Positions 1 through 6,998 of a DNA stretch of 18,776 nucleotides are shown piece by piece (the stretch's first letter is position 1; each line of letters opens with the position of its first letter). The position numbers were made by a program, and so were the translations under genes. The stretch comes from Phycisphaerales bacterium (lineage in GTDB: Bacteria; Planctomycetota; Phycisphaerae; Tepidisphaerales; Tepidisphaeraceae): positions 1-18,776 of the forward strand of contig JAQGHK010000291.1 in the NCBI GenBank assembly GCA_028288875.1, in the 5' to 3' direction. A model generated the notes under the pieces. That model searched no databases. It saw only the letters and a program-made list of their open reading frames with translations, and was not told the DNA's origin.

Positions 1-2
1 GT

Positions 3-1043
3 ACGACGGGCTACGCGCGTGACATCAGTGCGGACGGGTCGACCGTTGTGGGCGGGCCGGGCAATTCGGTGCTGCCGAGCCAGTCGTTTCGCTGGACGGC
101 CGGTGCGGGAGCTGTGGGGATGGGCACGCTGGCGGGCGGCAACTACAGTAACGCTTTCGGCGTCAGCGCCGACGGCAAAGTCATCGTCGGCGAAAGCAGC
201 AATGAGACCGGACGATACCAGGCCTATCGCTGGACCGCCGCCGGCGGCATGATCGGGCTCGGCTACTACGGCACCTGGGGCTACAGCACGGCCACCGCCG
301 TCAGTGACGACGGGCGGGCCGTCGTCGGCTACGGCTACACCAACAACGACTACGCCTATCCTTACCGCTGGACACCTTTGACGGGCATCACCCTGCTCAG
401 CGGTGTCGGCAATGCGTCGCCGCCGCCGGGCTCGGCTAATGCGGTTAACGGCGACGGATCGGTCATCGTCGGCGGCAGCAATTCCACGCTCGGCACGCAG
501 GCGTTCCGCTGGACCGACGCCGGCGGGATGGTGCAACTCGGCGACCTGCCCGGCGGCAGCTACGGAAGCTACGCCACGGCCGTCACCTACGACGGCAACA
601 CGCTCGTGGGCACGGGCAATGGGCCGACCGGACGCCAGGCGTTCCGCTGGTCGGCCGCGACGGGCATGGTCGGCCTGGGCGTGCTGCCGGGCGACTTCAT
701 CGAAAGCGCCGCCAGAGGCATCAGCGACGACGGCAAAACAGTCGTGGGCTGGTCGGCCACGGCCACGCGTAGCGAGGCGTACTATTGGACCGAAGCCGGT
801 GGCATGCGGCGGCTGTGGGACGTGCTTCGCGACGCGGGCCTTAACCCGGCTGCCGGCGGCTGGAGCACGTTGTACGACGCGTTTTCGATCAGCGCTGATG
901 GCCAGACGATCACGGGGTACGGCCTTCGCAGCGGGTCGTACGCGTCGTTCGTGGCCGTCATCCCGGAACCGACGGCCGCCGTCGGACTCGGGCTCGTGGC
1001 GATCCCCTTGCTCGGCCGGCGTCGGCGGGCTGGCGGCTTGTGA
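3..1043 (+). CDS. HAF-repeat extracellular protein with PEP-CTERM anchor (5' end outside window)
   Basis: The frame is open from the first complete codon, so the gene begins upstream and only about 346 codons are visible. They are a run of degenerate repeats of about 50-60 residues, each with a core like 'AVSDDGRAVVGYG' followed by 'AFRWTDAGGMVQLG'. This is the pattern of the extracellular HAF repeat family, and at least five copies are visible. The protein ends with 'IPEPTAAVGLGLVAIPLLG' followed by an RRRR stretch: a PEP motif, a hydrophobic segment and a basic tail, which is a canonical PEP-CTERM sorting signal. Such proteins are exported, processed by an exosortase and placed on the cell surface or in the matrix. 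No catalytic domain is visible, and the ligand or role is unknown. The signal peptide should lie outside the window. Confidence 0.9.
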   Translation, partial: TTGYARDISADGSTVVGGPGNSVLPSQSFRWTAGAGAVGMGTLAGGNYSNAFGVSADGKVIVGESSNETGRYQAYRWTAAGGMIGLGYYGTWGYSTATAVSDDGRAVVGYGYTNNDYAYPYRWTPLTGITLLSGVGNASPPPGSANAVNGDGSVIVGGSNSTLGTQAFRWTDAGGMVQLGDLPGGSYGSYATAVTYDGNTLVGTGNGPTGRQAFRWSAATGMVGLGVLPGDFIESAARGISDDGKTVVGWSATATRSEAYYWTEAGGMRRLWDVLRDAGLNPAAGGWSTLYDAFSISADGQTITGYGLRSGSYASFVAVIPEPTAAVGLGLVAIPLLGRRRRAGGL

Positions 1044-1045
1044 CG

Positions 1046-1063
1046 GTATCGCCATCGCGATAC
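1046..1063 (+). other. Short perfect hairpin after the PEP-CTERM gene
   Basis: GTATCGC (1046-1052) and GCGATAC (1057-1063) form a perfect 7-bp stem with loop CATC, three bases after the stop codon. No T-tract follows, so it is not a standard intrinsic terminator. It could stabilise the 3' end of the upstream mRNA or mark the start of the thrS leader region. Confidence 0.4.
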
Positions 1064-1074
1064 GATTCGGGCCA

Positions 1075-1119
1075 ATGCGAACGACGACGCGAATCACTGT
1101 CACTACCACCACCGACTAG
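1075..1119 (+). CDS. Putative threonine-rich leader peptide of thrS
   Basis: ATG at 1075 opens a 14-codon frame, MRTTTRITVTTTTD, closed by TAG at 1117-1119. Eight of 14 residues are threonine (three ACG, two ACT, three ACC), with one isoleucine. It lies 39 nt before a perfect terminator hairpin and about 100 nt before thrS. This is the arrangement of amino-acid leader peptides such as E. coli thrL, in which ribosome stalling at scarce charged tRNA prevents termination. Here the controlled gene would be threonyl-tRNA synthetase itself, so the logic fits: low Thr-tRNA would raise thrS expression. The ribosome binding site is weak (a GGG about 4 nt upstream). Peptide and position are seen directly; the attenuation role is inferred. 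Confidence 0.75.
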   Translation: MRTTTRITVTTTTD

Positions 1120-1157
1120 CGTCGGCCGGTTTCGCGTTCTTGACCAAGTAACCGACA

Positions 1158-1193
1158 CCGCCCGATGTTAAGCATCGGGCGGTTTTCTTTTTC
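1158..1193 (+). terminator. Intrinsic terminator / putative thrS attenuator
   Basis: CCGCCCGATG (1158-1167) and CATCGGGCGG (1173-1182) pair as a perfect 10-bp stem around a TTAAG loop, followed by TTTTCTTTTT. It lies between the Thr-rich leader peptide and thrS, so it can act as an attenuator. It would also end any readthrough from the PEP-CTERM gene. The ATG at 1165 lies inside the stem and is therefore an unlikely thrS start. Confidence 0.9.
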
Positions 1194-1218
1194 TACCTTT
1201 CAAGCGACGATCAAGACC

Positions 1219-3267
1219 ATGGCCACCGCAATCCTTCCCGACGGCAGCAAACGTGAACTTCCCGATGGCAGCACCGTGTTCCAAGTGGCCGAATCCATTG
1301 GCCGCGGCTTGGCCAAGGCCGCCATTGTCGGCAAGGTCGATGGCAAACTGGTCGATCTTTCGCACCCGCTCGTCGGCGAGCACGAAGTCAGCATCGTCAC
1401 CGATCGCGATCCGGATGGGCTGTCCGTCCTTCGGCACAGCACTGCGCACGTGCTGGCGCAGGCGCTGCGCCGGCTGTACGGCGAAGGGCTGCAATACACC
1501 ATTGGCCCGGTGATCGAGAACGGGTTTTATTACGACTTCCAGTTTCCCGAAGGCGTGAAAGTGACCCAGGACGATCTGCCGAAGATCGAAAAAGAAATGG
1601 AAGCGATCATCGCCGCCGACTTCAAGTTCGGTCGGGAAAATGTGCAGCCGGAAGACGCGCGCAAGCGACTCAGCAGCCGGAATCAGAAGTTCAAAAAGGA
1701 ACTGATCGACGAACTGGAAAAGGCCGGCGAAACCAGCGTCAGCCTTTACGAGCAAGGCGACTTCCTCGATCTCTGCCGCGGGCCGCACATTCCCGGCACC
1801 GGGAAGATCAAGGCGTTCAAGCTGATGAGCATTGCCGGTGCCTACTGGCGCGGCGATCAGGCACGCGAACAGCTTACCCGCATCTACGGCACCGCGTTCT
1901 TCGATAAGAAGCAGCTCGATCAGCATCAGAAGATGCTCGACGAAGCCAAGAAGCGCGACCACCGCGTCATCGGCCCGGCGCTAGGCCTCTACACCATCGA
2001 CGACCAGGTCGGCCAAGGCCTCGTTCTGTGGAAGCCCAAAGGCGCGGTCATCCGCCAGGAGCTTCAGAACTTCATCGGCCAGCACCTGAAGCGCCAGGGT
2101 TACAGCCAAGTGTTCACCCCACACATCGGCCGGCTCGGTTTGTACAAAACCAGCGGACACTTTCCGTACTACCGCGAAAGCCAGTTCCCGCCGTTGGTGG
2201 ATCGTGAGTTCGCCGCGAAGCTGGCCGAGGAAAAGTGCAGCTGCAGCGATCTGGCCAACCTGATGGAAAAGGGCGACATCGACGGCTACCTGCTCAAGCC
2301 GATGAACTGCCCGATGCACATCCGCATTTACGCCAGCGAACAGCGCAGCTATCGCGACTTGCCCGTCCGCTTGGCCGAGTTCGGCACCGTCTATCGCTGG
2401 GAAAAGTCCGGCGAACTGGGCGGCATGACCCGCGTCCGCGGCTTCACCCAGGACGACGCGCACCTGTTCTGCACCCCCGAGCAGGTGGCCGCCGAAGTGA
2501 GCGGCTGTCTGGAGCTGGTGAAGATCGTCCTCAGCACGCTCGGCATGAATGACTACCGGGTGCGCGTCGGTTTGCGTGACCCGGATAAAGCGAAGTTCGT
2601 CGGTGATGCGGCGCAATGGGATGCCGCCGAGGCCGCCTGCTTGGCCGCCGCCGAAACGCTCGGCGTGCCGTTCACCAAGGAGCCCGGCGAGGCCGCGTTC
2701 TATGGCCCGAAGATCGACTTCGTCGTCCGCGACGTCATCGGCCGAGAATGGCAGCTCGGCACGGTGCAGGTCGATTACCAGCTGCCGCAGCGGTTCGACC
2801 TCAGCTACGTCGGCCAGGACAATCACCCGCACCGCCCGGTGATGATCCACCGCGCCCCGTTCGGCAGCATGGAGCGCTTCATCGGCGTTCTCACCGAGCA
2901 CTTCGCCGGCGCGTTCCCGCTGTGGCTCGCCCCGGTGCAGGTGGCTGTGCTGACTGTTAGCGAGAAGACGGACGAATACGCCGCAAAGGTGACCCAGCAG
3001 CTGAAGGACGCGAACTTGCGCGTCGAACTACACAACAGCGGCGACAAGATCGGCAGCAAAATCCGCACTGCTCTGATGGCCAAGACATCGATCCTGCTGA
3101 CCGTCGGCGAAAAGGAAATCGAAACCGGCACCGTGAGCGTGCGTTCATACTTCGACACGCCCGACGCACTCAAGGGCACGATGAGCGTCGCCGACTTTAT
3201 CGCCGCCGCAACGGCGAAGGTGGAAGCGAAGTGGCATCCGGCGCAAACTGCGTCGGCCAGTGCGTAG
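1219..3267 (+). CDS. thrS: Threonine--tRNA ligase
   Basis: Class II synthetase of 682 aa that charges tRNA(Thr) in the cytoplasm. An N-terminal TGS domain (about 1-60) is followed by the editing domain, with HSTAH (H73, H77) and CRGPH (C176, H180). The catalytic core carries motif 2 around 'YRWEKSGELGGMTRVRGFT' and motif 3 around 'HRAPFGSMERF'. The three zinc ligands of this family are present as C354 (NCPMH), H405 (DDAH) and H534 (MIH). The C-terminal anticodon-binding domain starts near residue 575. The chosen ATG at 1219 places the editing histidine at 73 as in E. coli; the in-frame ATG at 1165 lies in a terminator stem. No clear Shine-Dalgarno sequence is seen. An insertion of about 30 residues before NCPMH contains a Cys-Ser-Cys (330-332). 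The upstream leader suggests attenuation by threonine supply. Confidence 0.97.
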   Translation: MATAILPDGSKRELPDGSTVFQVAESIGRGLAKAAIVGKVDGKLVDLSHPLVGEHEVSIVTDRDPDGLSVLRHSTAHVLAQALRRLYGEGLQYTIGPVIENGFYYDFQFPEGVKVTQDDLPKIEKEMEAIIAADFKFGRENVQPEDARKRLSSRNQKFKKELIDELEKAGETSVSLYEQGDFLDLCRGPHIPGTGKIKAFKLMSIAGAYWRGDQAREQLTRIYGTAFFDKKQLDQHQKMLDEAKKRDHRVIGPALGLYTIDDQVGQGLVLWKPKGAVIRQELQNFIGQHLKRQGYSQVFTPHIGRLGLYKTSGHFPYYRESQFPPLVDREFAAKLAEEKCSCSDLANLMEKGDIDGYLLKPMNCPMHIRIYASEQRSYRDLPVRLAEFGTVYRWEKSGELGGMTRVRGFTQDDAHLFCTPEQVAAEVSGCLELVKIVLSTLGMNDYRVRVGLRDPDKAKFVGDAAQWDAAEAACLAAAETLGVPFTKEPGEAAFYGPKIDFVVRDVIGREWQLGTVQVDYQLPQRFDLSYVGQDNHPHRPVMIHRAPFGSMERFIGVLTEHFAGAFPLWLAPVQVAVLTVSEKTDEYAAKVTQQLKDANLRVELHNSGDKIGSKIRTALMAKTSILLTVGEKEIETGTVSVRSYFDTPDALKGTMSVADFIAAATAKVEAKWHPAQTASASA

Positions 3268-3318
3268 CCTGGCCATCGAGCATCTCGGGTATTCCATCTG
3301 CGTCGAAAGGGGCCGGCG

Positions 3319-3918
3319 ATGCGAAGGAAGAAATGGGTGTTGTGCCTTTTGGGCGGCATGGCGATCAACGTTGTCATGGCTTGGTCCATTGGGATTTGGG
3401 CCCAACCGTCGGGCTATGTTCAACTCCGTGTGCCTCCCTTAGCGACGATGAGCGCGGAGGCAAAAGTTAGACCCGGTGAACACGTCCTCTGGGACCGCTA
3501 TGACGCGTTCGGTTTCAATGCTTACATGCCGAGCATCAATGTTTCTGAAGTGGATCGCTTCGACGGCTATGTAGCGCCTGGCTACAACAACCCGGAGCTG
3601 CGGGTAACGGGTTGGCCAATGCGTTCGATGCAATCGATGACACGGTACGTTCGCGCTTACAAGGGAGTTGATAGGCCGAGGCGGTGGGATTTACCGGTCG
3701 GCGAAATCGTTAGGCGCGGAATGCAAACGGCGTGGGTTCCCGCATTGTTGCACCCGCATATGGATGGAAGAATAGCGTTGGTGCCGATTCCGCTGGGGTT
3801 TGTTGTCAATACTTCCATCTACGCACTCGCAGTTGCAGCTCTTTTTAAGGGGGTAGCATGGCTCAAGTCCAAGCAAAGTCAGCCCCGAGGATTTGACATC
3901 ATCTTGCCGGGTGAATGA
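3319..3918 (+). CDS. Two-TM membrane protein of planctomycete orphan type
   Basis: 199 aa. An N-terminal anchor (about 6-28, 'WVLCLLGGMAINVVMAWSIG') and a C-terminal TM segment ('IPLGFVVNTSIYALAVAALF') flank a soluble central region of about 120 residues, probably extracytoplasmic. The layout, with a TM-proximal 'GFVVNT.IYA' and a basic stretch after the second TM, resembles a large planctomycete family that often ends in a small 'RGxCPxCGYDL' zinc ribbon. Here the end is 'QPRGFDIILPGE' with no cysteines, so the ribbon would be lost or eroded. Base composition is less GC-biased than in the neighbours. It starts 51 nt after thrS. Function unknown; the family resemblance is from memory and only moderately sure. 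Confidence 0.75.
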   Translation: MRRKKWVLCLLGGMAINVVMAWSIGIWAQPSGYVQLRVPPLATMSAEAKVRPGEHVLWDRYDAFGFNAYMPSINVSEVDRFDGYVAPGYNNPELRVTGWPMRSMQSMTRYVRAYKGVDRPRRWDLPVGEIVRRGMQTAWVPALLHPHMDGRIALVPIPLGFVVNTSIYALAVAALFKGVAWLKSKQSQPRGFDIILPGE

Positions 3919-4011
3919 CGGCGACGCTCCTCGTTACAAGAAATCCCGCGCCTAATACCGTGCGGGACATGTTCCATGGCTGTATGTTTTCGCTATCAAA
4001 GGGAGACGCAC

Positions 4012-5115
4012 ATGGGCCTCTGGGACAAACTCACCAACGAACTCGTCGACATCATCGAGTGGCTGGATCAGGACCGCGAGACGATCGTCAAGCGGTTTGA
4101 GCGGTATCAGAACGAGATCAAGTACGGGGCCAAGCTCGTGGTGCGCGAGGGGCAGGTCGCGGTCTTTGTGAACGAAGGCAAAATCGCCGACGTTTACGCG
4201 CCGGGCACTTACACGCTTGAAACGCAGAACATGCCGATCATGGCCACGCTGCGGGGCTGGAAGTACGGCTTCAACTCGCCGTTCAAGGCCGAGGTGTATT
4301 TCGTTTCGACGCGGGTGTTCACCGATCGCAAGTGGGGCACCAAGAACCCGATCATGCTGCGCGACCCGGAGTTCGGCCCGACGCGGCTGCGGGCGTTCGG
4401 CACCTTCGCCATCCGCGTGGCTGACGCGGCGACGCTCATTCGCCAACTCGTCAGCACCGACGGCCGGTTCAGCATCGATGAGATCGGCGACCAGCTGCGC
4501 GACATGCTGACGGCCCGCTTCGCCGACGCGCTGGGTGAAGCCAAGATTCCAGCGCTGGACCTGGCCGCGAATCAGGACGAGATCGGCAAAGTCCTCATCG
4601 GCCGGGTGAACGCCGACTTCCAGCCGATGGGCATTGAAGTCGCCTCGCTGGTCGTTGAAAACATCTCGCTGCCGCCGGAAGTGGAAGCGGCCATGGACAA
4701 GCGCACCAGCATGGGCGTGCTGGGCAACCTCGATCAATACATGAAGTTCCAGACCGCCGAGGCGATCACCAAGGCCGCCGAAAACACCGGCGGCGTGGCC
4801 GGCATCGGCGCGGGCTTGGGCGTCGGCCTGAACATGGCCAACCAGATGACCGGCGCGATGACCGCCGGCGGACAACAGCCCGCCGGCCAGCAGGCACCGC
4901 CGCCGATCCCTGGCTTGGTGCAATTCCACGTGGCCATCGCGAATCAGCAGCAGGGGCCGTTTGATCTCACGTCACTGCAGCAGAAGGTCGGTGCGGGGCT
5001 GATCACCCGGCAGACGCTGGTGTGGAAACCGGGCATGCCAAACTGGACGCCGGCCGAGCAAGTGGCGGAACTGAAGTCGCTGTTCGATAGCGTGCCGCCG
5101 CCGCTGCCGGGATAA
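4012..5115 (+). CDS. SPFH-domain protein with C-terminal GYF_2 domain (YdjI-like)
   Basis: 367 aa. The start ATG at 4012 is preceded by AAAGGGAGA about 7 nt upstream and gives 'MGLWDKLTNELVDIIEWLD', typical of the YdjI family (COG4260); an upstream in-frame ATG at 3976 lacks these signs. The SPFH/band-7 region spans about 25-240, followed by a Gly/Ala-rich stretch, a PPPIPG linker, a GYF_2 (DUF4339) domain at about 303-355 ('QGPFDLTSLQQKV', 'TLVWKPGMPNWTPAEQV') and a terminal PPPLPG. YdjI of Bacillus works with YdjG and YdjH to hold PspA at stressed membrane. The next gene is YdjG-like, which supports the same role here. No PspA or TPM-domain YdjH is in the window. Confidence 0.92.
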   Translation: MGLWDKLTNELVDIIEWLDQDRETIVKRFERYQNEIKYGAKLVVREGQVAVFVNEGKIADVYAPGTYTLETQNMPIMATLRGWKYGFNSPFKAEVYFVSTRVFTDRKWGTKNPIMLRDPEFGPTRLRAFGTFAIRVADAATLIRQLVSTDGRFSIDEIGDQLRDMLTARFADALGEAKIPALDLAANQDEIGKVLIGRVNADFQPMGIEVASLVVENISLPPEVEAAMDKRTSMGVLGNLDQYMKFQTAEAITKAAENTGGVAGIGAGLGVGLNMANQMTGAMTAGGQQPAGQQAPPPIPGLVQFHVAIANQQQGPFDLTSLQQKVGAGLITRQTLVWKPGMPNWTPAEQVAELKSLFDSVPPPLPG

Positions 5116-5121
5116 ATTAAT

Positions 5122-5313
5122 GAACGCAGAGGCGCAGAGGCGCAGAGACGCGGAGAAGAAAAAACAAATAGCGGTTGAACGCCAAGACGCCAAAGCGCCA
5201 AGAAGAAATAGAGGGGGGGCCAAACTTAGCTTTTCTTTCTTCTTGGCGATTTGGCGATTTGGCGTCTTGGCGTTCAAAACTCTTTCTTCTCAGTCCCTCT
5301 GCATCTCTGTGTT
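5122..5313 (+). repeat. Nested inverted-repeat element between the SPFH and zinc-ribbon genes
   Basis: Two pairs of arms are nested. The outer left arm (5123-5157) is built of GCAGAGGC-like units (aacgcagaggcgcagagg); the outer right arm (5284-5312) is its imperfect complement (ctctgcatctctgtgtt). The inner left arm (5175-5204) holds units such as gaacgccaagacgccaaa, and the inner right arm (5239-5276) is the complement (ttggcgtcttggcgttcaa). The loop (5206-5238) contains a G7 run. The arms themselves are short tandem-like units. Similar GCAGAGG and CTTGGCG motifs occur as dispersed intergenic repeats in many genomes (from memory). The element fills almost the whole 210-nt gap and could fold into a long hairpin in RNA. 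Confidence 0.85.
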
Positions 5314-5325
5314 CAACTTTCTCCC

Positions 5326-6423
5326 ATGTCGCCTTCGACTGAACCTCGCCAATTTCCCTGCAAGCAGTGCGGCGCGTCGCTCGTGTTCGCGCCGGGCACG
5401 CATTCGCTGAAGTGTCCGCACTGTGGCACGCTCAACGAGATCGCGGCCGACGCCACACCGATTGAAGAGATCGATTTCCAAACGCAACTTCAGCAACTCA
5501 GCGATAAGCAGGACACGCACGAGGCCGTTGTCGTGCACTGCGACGGCTGCGGGGCCGAATCCACGCTGCCGCCGAATACGGCTGCCGGAAGTTGTCCGTT
5601 CTGCGGCCGGCCGATCGTGGCGACGGCGCAGGTGAAAACGCTGATCAAGCCGCGGTCGCTGCTGCCATTCGCAATCGATCGCGGGAAGGCCACGCCGCAA
5701 TTCGCCTCGTGGCTGGGCGGCTTGTGGTTCGCGCCAAGTTCGCTGAAATCCGCCGCCGAGAGCGGTAAGCTCGTCGGTGTTTACCTGCCCGCCTGGACCT
5801 ACGACAGCCAGACCACCAGCGATTACACCGGCAGCCGCGGCGATCATTGCTGGGTCACCGAAACCTATACCGAAACCGTGAATAATCAGACCGTCACGCG
5901 CACTCGCCAGGTGCAGCACACCCGCTGGTCACCGGCCAGCGGCGTAGTCGATGTGCCGTTCGATGACGTGCTGGTGTTGGCCGACCAGTCGTTACCCGAC
6001 AAGATTCGCCGAAAGCTCGAAGGCTGGGACCTGCCGGCGCTCGTTCCCTACAACGATGACTACCTCAGCGGCTTCGTCGCCGAGACCTATCAGGTCAATT
6101 TGCCGAACGGTTTTGAAGTCGCCAAGCAGATCATGGACGGCACGATCCGCAGCGCCGTCTGCCGTGATATCGGCGGTGATGAACAACGGATTGATAGCCT
6201 CAGTACGCACTACGCCGCGATCACGTTCAAGCACATTCTGCTGCCGGTCTGGATCAGTGCGTACCGGTTCGGCGGGCAGACGTACCACTTCGTCATCAAC
6301 GGCCGCACCGGCCGCGTCTTCGGCGAACGGCCGTATAGTGCAGTGAAGATCACCGTCGCAATCTTGCTCGCGTTGTTGCTGTTGCTGATCGTGGTGCTGG
6401 TCGTAAGTGCGATGAAGGGCTAA
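5326..6423 (+). CDS. Zinc-ribbon membrane protein (YdjG-like)
   Basis: 365 aa. Two N-terminal zinc ribbons are visible: C12-x2-C15...C30-x2-C33 and C72-x2-C75...C90-x2-C93. A large central domain follows with 'GVYLPAWTYDSQ', 'YLSGFVAETYQV' and 'LLPVWISAYRFGGQTYHFVINGRTG', and a single TM helix near residues 338-362 closes the protein. Order and spacing match Bacillus YdjG, a TFIIB-type zinc-ribbon membrane protein that partners the SPFH protein YdjI. Such proteins are often misnamed as PriA-like helicases; no helicase motif is present. The ATG at 5326 was chosen because it directly precedes the first ribbon and because upstream in-frame codons lie in repeat DNA. No clear ribosome site. Probably co-transcribed with the SPFH gene despite the intervening repeat, and with the SET gene 4 nt downstream. 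Confidence 0.88.
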   Translation: MSPSTEPRQFPCKQCGASLVFAPGTHSLKCPHCGTLNEIAADATPIEEIDFQTQLQQLSDKQDTHEAVVVHCDGCGAESTLPPNTAAGSCPFCGRPIVATAQVKTLIKPRSLLPFAIDRGKATPQFASWLGGLWFAPSSLKSAAESGKLVGVYLPAWTYDSQTTSDYTGSRGDHCWVTETYTETVNNQTVTRTRQVQHTRWSPASGVVDVPFDDVLVLADQSLPDKIRRKLEGWDLPALVPYNDDYLSGFVAETYQVNLPNGFEVAKQIMDGTIRSAVCRDIGGDEQRIDSLSTHYAAITFKHILLPVWISAYRFGGQTYHFVINGRTGRVFGERPYSAVKITVAILLALLLLLIVVLVVSAMKG

Positions 6424-6427
6424 TGCT

Positions 6428-6946
6428 TTGGACGATTCTGTGGAGCCGCTCGACCCCAATCATTTCACGCAGTCTGACGCCATCGAGGTGCGACGTGTGA
6501 TCAATCGCGGCAAGGGTGGGCGGGCCGTGATTGCGCGGCGGGATATTGCTGAGGGTGAACTGATCGAGCGCGTGCCGGTGCTGATGATTCCACGGACGCA
6601 GGTCTTTGGGCCGAATGAAATCGCCGGGCGGGCGGCCCGCATTTCCTGGTACGTGTTCGAATGGCTGCCGACGAAGCGGCCATACGTGGCGCTCTCGCTG
6701 GGGTATGGCTGCATTTACAACCATAGCGACGACCCGAATGCCGCGTACGACATGGAACCGCCGGACATCATGCTGTTCACGGCCATCAAGCCGATCAAGG
6801 CCGGCGAAGAGGTGCTGATTAGCTACGCCGGGGCGGCCGGCATTATGAAAGAGCTCGGCTTCGAAGCCGAAAAAACCCCGCCGCTGGCGGCGGACCAAGG
6901 TCCTTCGCCGACGACGGGGCTCGGAGGGGAGGGGGACGAAAAATAA
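6428..6946 (+). CDS. Small SET-domain protein (putative protein-lysine methyltransferase)
   Basis: 172 aa. The SET fold is marked by 'GRAVIARRDIAEGELIERVPV' near the N-terminus and by 'YGCIYNHSDDPNAAYDM', which matches the NHS..PN cofactor-binding motif, followed by 'IKAGEEVLISYA'. Proteins of this type transfer methyl from SAM to protein lysines; the target is unknown. No in-frame ATG exists, so the start is TTG 6428 (4 nt after the previous stop) or GTG 6440. The tight junction suggests an operon with the zinc-ribbon gene. The last ~24 residues ('KTPPLAADQGPSPTTGLGGE' and on) are low-complexity and are encoded by DNA with hairpins, including a minus-strand terminator, so this tail may not be functional. 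Confidence 0.85.
   Translation: MDDSVEPLDPNHFTQSDAIEVRRVINRGKGGRAVIARRDIAEGELIERVPVLMIPRTQVFGPNEIAGRAARISWYVFEWLPTKRPYVALSLGYGCIYNHSDDPNAAYDMEPPDIMLFTAIKPIKAGEEVLISYAGAAGIMKELGFEAEKTPPLAADQGPSPTTGLGGEGDEK
6870..6893 (-). terminator. Minus-strand terminator-like hairpin inside the SET gene
   Basis: Read on the minus strand, CCGCCG-CCAG-CGGCGG (6893-6878) is followed by GG and a run of six T (6875-6870). It could terminate transcripts of the convergent gene at complement 6999-7256, acting as a second terminator. Confidence 0.55.
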
Positions 6947-6974
6947 CGGGAGCGATGCTGCAACAGCGTTCCCG
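6939..6974 (-). terminator. Terminator between convergent genes
   Basis: An inverted repeat at 6947-6974 (CGGGA...TCCCG outer stem, GCTG-CAA-CAGC inner stem) is followed on the minus strand by TTATTTTT (6946-6939). It lies 25 nt after the stop of the minus-strand gene and serves that gene best. The plus strand lacks a T-tract. Confidence 0.65.
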
Positions 6975-6998
6975 CCATGTATGTCAGATTGCGGCCGA

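Noticed and set aside
1165..1218. Upstream ATG (1165) as the thrS start
   Set aside because: It lies inside the terminator stem, adds 18 residues (MLSIGRFSFSTFQATIKT) with no TGS-domain similarity, and the start at 1219 gives E. coli-like numbering of the editing site.
1981..2901. 306-codon minus-strand frame within thrS
   Set aside because: Antisense shadow of a conserved synthetase, no start signal or family pattern.
3952..4929. 325-codon minus-strand frame opposite the SPFH gene
   Set aside because: Composition is His/Arg/Val/Gly-rich as expected from antisense of GC-rich codons; the plus-strand SPFH protein is clear.
5122..5313. CRISPR array or insertion sequence at the repeat-rich gap
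   Set aside because: Units are short, unequal and arranged as nested inverted arms, without regular spacers, cas genes or a transposase.
5326..6423. Annotation as a PriA-like primosomal helicase
   Set aside because: Only the zinc ribbons would suggest this; there are no Walker or helicase motifs, and the C-terminal TM and central domain fit YdjG.
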